A stretch of 64,000 nucleotides of DNA, taken from positions 744,001-808,000 of the forward strand of contig JAMKCF010000039.1 in the NCBI GenBank assembly GCA_023634235.1, in the 5' to 3' direction. This stretch comes from Pisaster brevispinus (taxonomy: Eukaryota; Echinodermata; Asteroidea; Forcipulatida; Asteriidae). The translations under genes and the position numbers were made by a program. Below, in pieces: positions 1 through 8,871 of the stretch (the first letter of the stretch is position 1; each line of letters begins with the position of its first letter). The notes beneath the pieces were generated by a model. It was not told the origin of the DNA. It saw only the letters and a list, made by a program, of their open reading frames with translations, and did not search any database.

Positions 1-665
1 AAAATATTATTCATACCTCAATGTCTTTCCCAAAACTATGACGGCAATCTGTCTCACTGAGCATAGGTTTGGTTGTCATCAACCGCACAACTTCATCTGT
101 CAATTACAGGATGACCTGCGCAAGTTCTCATGCGTACAATTCAGGCCACGCCCCTAAATTTTTACAATGCTGATTTTGTTAATGGGTTCAAGTCGAAAAC
201 CAGCCCAGAATCACACTTTTATACAGATTTACTCTGCTGAAAATGAGCTAAACTCTTCAGTATTTACTTCCCCTATTTATAAGAAATAACCATTCGTTAC
301 CTGAAATGTTTTCCCTGAAATTTGTATCAAAAGCAATTTTATTCCCGAACGTAAACAAAGCCATTTTCATTGATAAAGATTTGTGAAGTCACCTTATTAG
401 TATTCAGAACACAGTCGATGAGCAGACGATAACTCCATCATTTTTCTACTAATTTTTTTAATCGGAAGGTTTCATTCCGACTAGCATAAAAAGAATACGA
501 GTTTATACATTATAAAATAATGTAAATTTACGATCACAAATGGAGGTTTTTGTTGCTCATCAACTAGAAATAAATTTATTAAGATACGACCAATCATAAT
601 GAAAAACGGAAGACGCCATCTTGTTTTCTAATAATAGACTCGTGCTTGCGGTTTTAACCCGGATG

Positions 666-702
666 CACACGTGTGTTGGCTCATCACAACAATCACACGT
701 GT
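666..702. repeat. Paired CACGTG palindromes forming an imperfect inverted repeat
   Basis: A perfect 10-base palindrome CACACGTGTG (666-675) is followed 19 bases later by the 8-base palindrome ACACGTGT (695-702). The intervening TTG and CAA extend the pairing imperfectly, so the whole stretch could fold back. CACGTG is the canonical E-box bound by bHLH factors of the USF/Myc/MITF type. Two such sites so close together are suggestive of a regulatory element, but function is inference only. Confidence 0.5.
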
Positions 703-878
703 ACAGTGTATGCATCGGAAATAAGTGATTATTTCAGTGAAACCTCTGGAAATATATGCTGCAAAAGTCACTCATCTTAAAGAGGGCATTATAAAGGTAA
801 GACTGGCGAACAGGGGGGTTAAATGGTGGCATTTTCGTTGCACAGTATTGGAAATGAACATTTTTTCTTGTACAGTAG

Positions 879-895
879 CCCCCCCCCCCCCCCCC
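879..895 (+). repeat. C17 homopolymer tract
   Basis: Seventeen consecutive C residues, then TCC. On the other strand this is a G run able to form quadruplex-like structures. The exact length is unreliable because such runs are prone to sequencing error and slippage. It produces runs of proline or glycine codons in the overlapping open frames, which argues against those frames being real. Confidence 0.85.
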
Positions 896-1309
896 TCCAA
901 AAAATCTTGTAAAACATTCCGGAGATTCCAAGCTCACAATGAGGACAACGGCTGGCCGGGGTGGCTACACCACGCCCCATGTCGAACACCAATTGTAGCT
1001 AACAGTCTAAGTCCTTACTCACAGTTATAAGAAACGATGGACTGATAAACATATCACATTTTAATATCACAGAACAGCAAACTTGTCCACTGGGTTCAAC
1101 GGTAATTGTAGTCTCCCGACAAGGCTCAACTCCTGTACTTTGTACCAGAGTGTGCACATGAGACTCTGTTTATTTGTGGCGGTGTCTTTCCATGCTCTTA
1201 TATACCCTGCTTCAGATCCATTATTCTAGAGTCTCTTGAGGGGAATGTTGGTCCAACCTTTTAACCTGTTTTTCTGTGTCAGTGGTTTTTCTTGTTGACA
1301 TTTGCTGAG

Positions 1310-1329
1310 GCAATTTAGGTGCAATTTAG
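1310..1329 (+). repeat. Short direct repeat GCAATTTAG x2
   Basis: GCAATTTAG occurs at 1310-1318 and again at 1321-1329, an 11-base spacing. It is a minor local duplication with no apparent function. Confidence 0.5.
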
Positions 1330-1886
1330 ACCACACTGTAAGATGCAGTAGACAAAAGAAGCATCAACATTCTCGGAACTAAGTTTGAGAGTCTTGAGAA
1401 GAACTTCATCAGATTAGGTTGTCATTCATTTCCAGAAGAATATAACTGTTCAGATTTTTTTCCAGGGAGATGGTGCACATTTTCATTGCAGCCTAAATCA
1501 GAATAAGAAATAGTGGGTTTTTGGAAAGTATGGTTGAACATATCATTTTTGTTTCATTGAAAACTTAAAATACAACAGAGGGCAGGGAAATATTGCGCCT
1601 TTAATTTGACACTGAACTGGCTGGCATACTACTGCAGTTTGTCAACATTGTTCTTTTTTTAAGCTAACAGATGAAGCGGGTAATTCTCTCGATGCCATCG
1701 ATTCTTGAACTTCGCGTCTCAAAATATTGACGATTTTAAGCACAATTGATGACGTAGTATAAACACATGTTATTAATTATTCCCCAGCAAACTATGGCTA
1801 AACGACCTTGTCCACATTCGCCATCACCCGCCAGATGCTATTTTTCTGTTTAGTTTAAACCCAAACATAGGTCTTTCTCCGGCCAA

Positions 1887-1910
1887 TTAAAATTAATATT
1901 TTTAAAATTA
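1887..1910 (+). repeat. AT-rich direct repeat TTAAAATTA x2
   Basis: TTAAAATTA at 1887-1895 recurs at 1902-1910 inside a very AT-rich stretch. This is simple low-complexity sequence; no function can be assigned. Confidence 0.45.
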
Positions 1911-2206
1911 AAACGTCTTGCCCATCTAAAGCGAATGCTCCATCACATCAACATTCAACAGTAACAAAGGAGTATTTCAGGTTTAACAGTTTACATTTCA
2001 CTGGTCAAGTAAGATCATTTGAATTCATTAGGTCGCATCAATCTTTCAATATCGTAGGAGCTAATAGCAAGAGGCTGGCCAACCATTCAATTTGATCAAT
2101 AAGCACACATTTTTCAACTGTTTCCATATAAATTCGTCTGCATGGTTTGTGCTGGCTGAAAGGCAGATATTCTAAGAAGAATTCAGTTTTCTACACTAGT
2201 TCTGGT

Positions 2207-2214
2207 TATATATA
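2207..2214 (+). promoter_or_regulatory. Candidate TATA box upstream of the array
   Basis: TATATATA stands alone in otherwise mixed sequence and is followed about 200 bp later by a good splice-donor match (2415) and a short ATG frame (2345). This order is what a TATA promoter with a short first exon would show, reading toward the satellite. No clear initiator element lies at the expected 25-30 bp distance, so the call is weak. TA-rich octamers are common by chance in such sequence. Confidence 0.2.
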
Positions 2215-2271
2215 CCTCCCTCTAGAGCGATAAAGAAGGAAATAGTGTCTGCCAGTGGTCGATACAGACGA

Positions 2272-2279
2272 TCACGTGA
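2272..2279. promoter_or_regulatory. E-box palindrome TCACGTGA
   Basis: A perfect 8-base palindrome containing CACGTG, the third such site in the flank. It is a known bHLH-zip recognition sequence (USF/TFE/MITF type). It lies about 60 bp downstream of the candidate TATA box. Functional use is inference. Confidence 0.3.
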
Positions 2280-2344
2280 ATCATTCAGATCAGAGGAGCG
2301 GTCAACTCTGCTGCATGGAAAGGTCCAGCTGATTGTCTGACAAA

Positions 2345-2420
2345 ATGGCGTACCGGACAACGCAGTCACAGTGTATGGAATAGTACAACTACAGCCAAAC
2401 TAAAGCCAGTCAAGGTAAGC
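2345..2420 (+). other. Candidate short first exon: 12-codon ATG frame and 5' splice donor
   Basis: ATG at 2345 sits in a good initiation context (A at -3, G at +4), but the frame closes after 12 codons at TAG 2381-2383. The sequence CAAG|GTAAGC puts a strong metazoan-type donor at 2415. If an exon is real it would be a mostly non-coding leader ending at 2414, with the intron entering the satellite about 315 bp later. No matching acceptor or downstream exon exists in this window. A chance donor match is a fair alternative. Confidence 0.15.
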
Positions 2421-2730
2421 AACCAACTTTTGAATATACAGAAACGAACAAACGTAGTATGGAAAACAGTAGACGAAAATAACAGAGATTGGTCAAACTG
2501 GCCTTATTTTTGCCAGAGGCAACTTTTAAAACTTTCTAACCATCTCGAAATGCCAATCACTTGTTTACCGTCGATTGCAGAATGTCCATTTGGGACATAG
2601 TAATAAAACCTCACCACTTGATAACTGGTAACACTTATCTCAAATATTCTGGCCCTATTCCAAATGTTAAACTAACAGACAGCAATCCTACAGTCTTCCA
2701 GATGGTCTAGATATTGTATTTAACCATTCA

Positions 2731-3275
2731 AGGGGCGGATCCACTGGTTCGAAATTTAACTGCACAACTTTTTTTATCAAAGAAAATATATTGGGTTTTT
2801 TTGCCGTCAAAACGCACTTTAATTTGTTACTCAAAAAATTAAAACAGCCTGTGGCGACAACTCGTTGCGGGCACCTCCCCCAATGGTGCTGGCATGGATT
2901 TTTTGGTCACAATGATGGCGCCACATTTTGGTAAAAAGCTCACAATTCCCAAGGTTTTGGAATTTGGCCATGTCCCAACACAACCTACTCTATGATTCCA
3001 AATGATTCAAAATGGCGACCTGTCAAATATTCAAAAAAATCGACCTAGTCTAGTCTAGAATGCTGCACCGTCAAATCGCACTTTTATTTCCGACCCCAAA
3101 ATTCAAAATGGCGACAGGGTACTACCTGTCAAATATTCCCAAAATTCGACCCCCGGTAACATGGCGATTTTCGGCGATCACTTTTTGCGGACTCCTCCCC
3201 CGACGGTGCTGGTTCGAATTTGAAGGCCGCAACCATTTTATTCGATGAATTATTGAGTTTTTTTGGGCAACAAAG
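2731..3275 (+). repeat. Decayed and rearranged array-edge units
   Basis: Homology to the 314-bp unit first appears near 2738, where a GGTTCGAA-like segment, a T-rich stretch and a GGGTTTTTT stretch follow in unit order. It then jumps to the CCGTCAAA..CGCACTTT segment at 2804, skipping more than 100 bp of unit. A second degenerate copy runs from about 2853 (TGGCGACA), through GATGGCGCCAC at 2913, to a CTAGTCTAG stretch near 3050. It re-enters the unit at an earlier point after CGACC, so part of the unit is present twice. Many substitutions and extra A/T bases separate these copies from the body of the array. Decayed units at an array border are typical of satellites, because homogenisation is weakest at edges. 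Confidence 0.8.
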
Positions 3276-4086
3276 ATGGCGTCACTTTTTGGTAGAAAGC
3301 TCCTAATTGCCCAGGTTTTTGGATTTGGCCATGTCCCCACACAGAAAAGGTCTTCAGGGAAGTCTAGTCTAGAACGCTGCACCGTCAAATCGCACTTTTG
3401 TTTTCGACCCCAAAATTCAAAATGGCGACAGGGTACTACCTGTCAAATATTCCCATAATTCGACCCCCGGTTACATGGCGATTTTCGGCGATCACTTTTT
3501 GCGGACACCTCCCCCGACGGTGCTGGTTGGAGTTTGAAGGCCGCAAGGATTTTATTCCATGAATTATTGAGGTTTTTGGGGCAACAAAGATGGCGTCACT
3601 TTTTGGTAGAAAGCTCCTAATTGCCCAGGTTTTGGGATTTGGCCATGTCCCCACACAGAAAAGGTCTTCAGGGAAGTCTAGTCTAGAACGCTGCACCGTC
3701 AAATCGCACTATTGTTTTCGACCCCAAACTTCAAAATGGCGACAGGGTACTACCTGTCAAATATTCCCCAAATTCGACCCCCGGTAACATGGCGATTTTC
3801 GGCGATCACTTTTTGCGGACACCTCCCCCGACGGTGCTGGTTCGAATTTGAAGGCCGCAACCATTTTATTCCATGAATTATTGAGGTTTTTTGGGCAACA
3901 AAGAGGGCGTCACTTTTTGGTAGAAAGCTCCAACACAGAAAAGGTCTTCAGGGAAGTCTAGTCTAGAATGCTGCACCGTCAAATCGCACTTTTGTTTTCG
4001 ACCCCAAAATTCAAAATGGCGACAGGGTACTACCTGTCAAATATTCCCAAAATTCGACCCCGGTAACATGGCGATTTTCGGCGATC
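3276..4086 (+). repeat. Transition block of mixed subfamily units
   Basis: These first well-preserved units combine markers that are separate further in. They have GGTAG after the ATGGCGTCAC landmark and GGGCAAC before it, as in C. They have TTTTGCGG and GGTTCGAA or GGTTGGAG, as in B and C. They have CCCAAAATTCAAAATGG, as in subfamily E at the far end. The mixture suggests an ancestral or recombinant border zone. Confidence 0.6.
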
Positions 4087-4182
4087 CCTTTTTGCGGACG
4101 ACTCCCCCGACGGTGCTGGTTCGAACTTGAAGGCCGCAAGGATTTTATTCCATGAATTATTGAGGTTTTTGGGGCAAGAAAG
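3904..4182 (+). repeat. Internally deleted 279-bp unit
   Basis: The landmark reads AGGGCGTCAC instead of ATGGCGTCAC. After GAAAGCTCC the sequence jumps directly to AACACAGAAAAGG, losing about 35 bp of the GCCCAGGTTTTGGG..GTCCCC segment. A CC at both ends, if the donor unit read CCCAACACAG as the edge copy near 2970 does, would be the short homology used. The rest of the unit is normal. Its position beside the array edge fits reduced homogenisation there. Confidence 0.8.
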
Positions 4183-5989
4183 ATGGCGTCACTTTTTGCT
4201 AGAAAGCTCCTAATTGCCCAGGTTTTGGGATTTGGCCATGTCCCCACACAGAAAAGGTCTTCAGGGAAGTCTAGTCTAGAGTGCTGCACCGTCAAATCGC
4301 ACTTTTGTTTTCGACCCCAAAAGTCAAAATGGCGACAGGGCGACCTGTCAAATATTCCCAAAATTCGACCCCCGGTAACATGGCGATTTTCGGCGATCAC
4401 TTTTTGCGGACGACTCCCCCGACGGTGCTGGTTCGAACCTGAAGGCCGCAACCATTTTATTCCATGAATTATTGAGGTTTTTGGGGCAAGAAAGATGGCG
4501 TCACTTTTTGCTAGAAAGCTCCTAATTGCCCAGGTTTTGGGATTTGGCCATGTCCCCACACAGAAAAGGTCTTCAGTGAAGTGTAGTCTAGAGTGCTGCA
4601 CCGTCAAATCGCACTTTTGTTTTCGACCCCAAAAGTCAAAATGGCGACAGGGTACTACCTGTCAAATATTCCCAAAATTCGACCCCCGGTAACATGGCGA
4701 TTTTCGGCGATCACTTTTTGCGGACGACTCCCCCGACGGTGCTGGTTCGAACTTGAAGGCCGCAACCATTTTATTCCATGAATTATTGAGGTTTTTGGGG
4801 CAAGAAAGATGGCGTCACTTTTTGCTAGAAAGCTCCTAATTGCCCAGGTTTTGGGATTTGGCCATGTCCCCACACAGAAAAGGTCTTCAGGGAAGCGTAG
4901 TCTAGAGTGCTGCACCGTCAAATCGCACTTTTGTTTTCGACCCCAAAAGTCAAAATGGCGACCTGTCAAATATTCCCAAAATACGACCCCCGGTAACATG
5001 GCGATTTTCGGCGATCACTTTTTGCGGACGACTCCCCCGACGGTGCTGGTTCGAACTTGAAGCCCGCAACCATTTTATTCCATGAATTATTGAGGTTTTT
5101 GGGGCAAGAAAGATGGCGTCACTTTTTGCTAGAAAGCTCCTAATTGCCCAGGTTTTGGGATTTGGCCATGTCCCCACACAGAAAAGGTCTTCAGGGAAGT
5201 GTAGTCTAGAGTGCTGCACCGTCAAATCGCACTTTTGTTTTCGACCCCAAAAGTCAAAATGGCGACAGGGTACTACCTGTCAAATATTCCCAAAATTCGA
5301 CCCCCGGTAACATGGCGATTTTCGGCGATCACTTTTTGCGGACGACTCCCCCGACGGTGCTGGTTCGAACTTGAAGGCCGCAACCATTTTATTCCATGAA
5401 TTATTGAGGTTTTTGGGGCAAGAAAGATGGCGTCACTTTTTGCTAGAAAGCTCCTAATTGCCCAGGTTTTGGGATTTGGCCATGTCCCCACACAGAAAAG
5501 GTCTTCAGGGAAGTCTAGTCTAGAGTGCTGCACCGTCAAATCGCACTTTTGTTTTCGACCCCAAAAGTCAAAATGGCGACAGGGTACTACCTGTCAAATA
5601 TTCCCAAAATTCGACCCCCGGTAACATGGCGATTTTCGGCGATCACTTTTTGCGGACACCTCCCCCGACGGTGCTGGTTCGAACTTGAAGGCCGCAACCA
5701 TTTTATTCCATGAATTATTGAGGTTTTTGGGGCAAGAAAGATGGCGTCACCTTTTGCTAGAAAGCTCCTAATTGCCCAGGTTTTGGGTTTTGGCTATGTC
5801 CCCACACAGAAAAGGTCTTCAGGGAAGTCTAGTCTAGAGTGCTGCACCGTCAAATCGCACTTTTGTTTTCGACCCCAAAAGTCAAAATGGCGACAGGGTA
5901 CTACCTGTCAAATATTCCCAAAATTCGACCCCCGGTAACATGGCGATTTTCGGCGATCACTTTTTGCGGACACCTCCCCCGACGGTGCT

Positions 5990-6905
5990 GGTTCGAATTT
6001 GAAGGCCGCAAGGATTTTATTCCATGAATTATTGAGGTTTTTTGGGCAAGAAAGATGGCGTCACTTTTTGGTAGAAAGCTCCTAATTGCCCAGGTTTTGG
6101 GATTTGGCCATGTCCCCACACAGAAAAGGTCTTCAGGGAAGTCTAGTCTAGAACGCTGCACCTTCAAATCGCACTTTTGTTTTCGACCCCAAAAATCAAA
6201 ATGGCGACAGGGTACTACCTGTCAAATATTCCCAAAATTCGACCCCCGGTAACATGGCGATTTTCGGCGATCACTTTTTGCGGACACCTCCCCCGACGGT
6301 GCTGGTTCGAACTTGAAGGCCGCAACCATTTTATTCCATGAATTATTGAGGTTTTTTGGGCAAGAAAGATGGCGTCACTTTTTGCTAGAAAGCTCCTAAT
6401 TGCCCAGGTTTTGGGATTTGGCCATGTCCCCACACAGAAAAGGTCTTCAGGGAAGTCTAGTCTAGAACGCTGCACCGTCAAATCGCACTTTTGTTTTCGA
6501 CCCCAAAAATCAAAATGGCGACAGGGTACTATCGTCAAATATTCCCAAAATTCGACCCCCGGTAACATGGCGATTTTCGGCGATCACTTTTTGCGGACAC
6601 CTCCCCCGACGGTGCTGGTTCGAATTTGAAGGCCGCAAGGATTTTATTCCATGAATTATTGAGGTTTTTTTGGGGCAAGAAAGATGGCGTCACTTTTTGG
6701 TAGAAAGCTCCTAATTGCCCAGGTTTTGGGATTTGGCCATGTCCCCACACAGAAAAGGTCTTCAGGGAAGTCTAGTCTAGAACGCTGCACCGTCAAATCG
6801 CACTTTTGTTTTCGACCCCAAAAATCAAAATGGCGACAGGGTACTACCTGTCAAATATTCCCAAAATTCGACCCCCGGTAACATGGCGATTTTCGGCGAT
6901 CACTT
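5990..6905 (+). repeat. B-like patch inside subfamily A
   Basis: Three successive units (landmarks 6055, 6369, 6684) carry TAGAACGCTGC, AAAAATCAAAATGG, GCGGACACCTCC and, in two cases, GGTTCGAATTTG with GCAAGGATTTT, all B markers. The middle unit keeps the A-type GCTAG. The unit at 6369 also has a damaged inverted repeat (GGTACTATCGTC). The patch looks like exchange or conversion from a B tract. Confidence 0.7.
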
Positions 6906-6997
6906 TTTGCGGACGACTCCCCCGACGGTGCTGGTTCGAACTTGAAGGCCGCAACCATTTTATTCCATGAATTATTGAGGTTTTTGGGGCAAGAAAG

Positions 6998-8871
6998 ATG
7001 GCGTCACTTTTTGCTAGAAAGCTCCTAATTGCCCAGGTTTTGGGATTTGGCCATGTCCCCACATAGAAAAGGTCGTCAGGGAAGTGTAGTCTAGAGTGCT
7101 GCACCGTCAAATCGCACTTTTGTTTTCGACCCCAAAAGTCAAAATGGCGACCTGTCAAATATTCCCAAAATTCGACCCCCGGTAACATGGCGATTTTCGG
7201 CGATCACTTTTTGCGGACGACTCCCCCGACGGTGCTGGTTCGAACTTGAAGGCCGCAACCATTTTATTCCATGAATTATTGAGGTTTTTGGGGCAAGAAA
7301 GATGGCGTCACTTTTTGCTAGAAAGCTCCTAATTGCCCAGGTTTTGGGATTTGGCCATGTCCCCACACAGAAAAGGTCTTCAGGGAAGTGTAGTCTAGAG
7401 TGCTGCACCGTCAAATCGCACTTTTGTTTTCGACCCCAAAAGTCAAAATGGCGACAGGGTACTACCTGTCAAATATTCCCAAAATTCGACCCCCGGTAAC
7501 ATGGCGATTTTCGGCGATCACTTTTTGCGGACGACTCCCCCGACGGTGCTGGTTCGAACTTGAAGGCCGCAAGGATTTTATTCCATGAATTATTGAGGTT
7601 TTTGGGGCAAGAAAGATGGCGTCACTTTTTGCTAGAAAGCTCCTAATTGCCCAGGTTTTGGGATTTGGCCATGTCCCCACACAGAAAAGGTCTTCAGGGA
7701 AGTCTAGTCTAGAGTGCTGCACCGTCAAATCGCACTTTTGTTTTCGACCCCAAAAGTCAAAATGGCGACAGGGTACTACCTGTCAAATATTCCCAAAATT
7801 CGACCCCCGGTAACATGGCGATTTTCGGCGATCACTTTTTGCGGACGACTCCCCCGACGGTGCTGGTTCGAACTTGAAGGCCGCAACCATTTTATTCCAT
7901 GAATTATTGAGGTTTTTGGGGCAAGAAAGATGGCGTCACTTTTTGCTAGAAAGCTCCTAATTGCCCAGGTTTTGGGATTTGGCCATGTCCCCACACAGAA
8001 AAGGTCTTCAGGGAAGTCTAGTCTAGAGTGCTGCACCGTCAAATCGCACTTTTGTTTTCGACCCCAAAAGTCAAAATGGCGACAGGGTACTACCTGTCAA
8101 ATATTCCCAAAATTCGACCCCCGGTAACATGGCGATTTTCGGCGATCACTTTTTGCGGACACCTCCCCCGACGGTGCTGGTTCGAACTTGAAGGCCGCAA
8201 CCATTTTATTCCATGAATTATTGAGGTTTTTGGGGCAAGAAAGATGGCGTCACTTTTTGCTAGAAAGCTCCTAATTGCCCAGGTTTTGGGATTTGGCCAT
8301 GTCCCCACACAGAAAAGGTCTTCAGGGAAGTCTAGTCTAGAGTGCTGCACCGTCAAATCGCACTTTTGTTTTCGACCCCAAAAGTCAAAATGGCGACAGG
8401 GTACTACCAGTCAAATATTCCCAAAGTTCGACCCCCGGTAACATGGCGATTTTCGGCGATCACTTTTTGCGGACGACTCCCCCGACGGTGCTGGTTCGAA
8501 CCTGAAGCCCGCAACCATTTTATTCCATGAATTATTGAGGTTTTTGGGGCAAGAAAGATGGCGTCACTTTTTGCTAGAAAGCTCCTAATTGCCCAGGTTT
8601 TGGGATTTGGCCATGTCCCCACACAGAAAAGGTCTTCAGGGAAGTCTAGTCTAGAGTGCTGCACCGTCAAATCGCACTTTTGTTTTCGACCCCAAAAGTC
8701 ACAATGGCGACAGGGTACTACCTGTCAAATATTCCCAAAATTCGACCCCCCGTAACATGGCGATTTTCGGCGATCACTTTTTGCGGACGACTCCCCCGAC
8801 GGTGCTGGTTCGAACTTGAAGGCCGCAACCATTTTATTCCATGAATTATTGAGGTTTTTGGGGCAAGAAAG
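6998..8871 (+). repeat. Six-unit higher-order block, 1874 bp, led by a 304-bp unit
   Basis: The block opens with a 304-bp unit with AAGTGTAG (6998). A 314-bp unit with AAGTGTAG follows (7302), then four AAGTCTAG units (7616-8558), before the pattern restarts at 8872. It is a longer version of the five-unit repeat that follows. The first unit has a private GGTCGTCAGG variant that reappears about 46 kb away at 52958. Confidence 0.6.

Larger units (their letters stand above)
1..2730. other. Non-repetitive flank of the satellite array; no gene recognised
   Basis: This is AT-leaning single-copy-looking sequence. I looked on both strands for coding regions, tRNA or rRNA genes and transposon ends and found none. 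The longest open frame on the plus strand (725-1030) runs through the C17 tract and reads as low complexity; it has no recognisable domain. Stops are dense in all frames. What can be seen: two CACGTG palindromes near 666-702, a third at 2272-2279, a TATATATA at 2207-2214, a good splice-donor match at 2415, and AATAAA hexamers at 569-574 and 2602-2607 with no convincing downstream element. It could be intergenic, intronic or UTR sequence of a eukaryotic gene. No similarity to the 314-bp unit was noticed before about 2731. Confidence 0.7.

Noticed and set aside
725..1030. 101 aa plus-strand open frame and the overlapping 67 aa minus-strand frame
   Set aside because: Both cross the C17 tract, which gives runs of Pro or Gly and an uncertain frame. 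No recognisable domain, no supporting context.
1645..1670. Polypyrimidine stretch followed by AACAG as a splice acceptor
   Set aside because: No open frame or paired donor follows in a sensible arrangement, so it cannot be told from chance.
569..2607. AATAAA hexamers at 569-574 and 2602-2607 as polyadenylation signals
   Set aside because: No upstream coding exon and no clear GT-rich downstream element; such hexamers are frequent by chance in AT-rich sequence.
2731..3275. Transposon terminus giving rise to the array
   Set aside because: No terminal inverted repeats, target-site duplication or transposase-like frame could be seen at the border. The irregular copies are better explained as decayed edge units.
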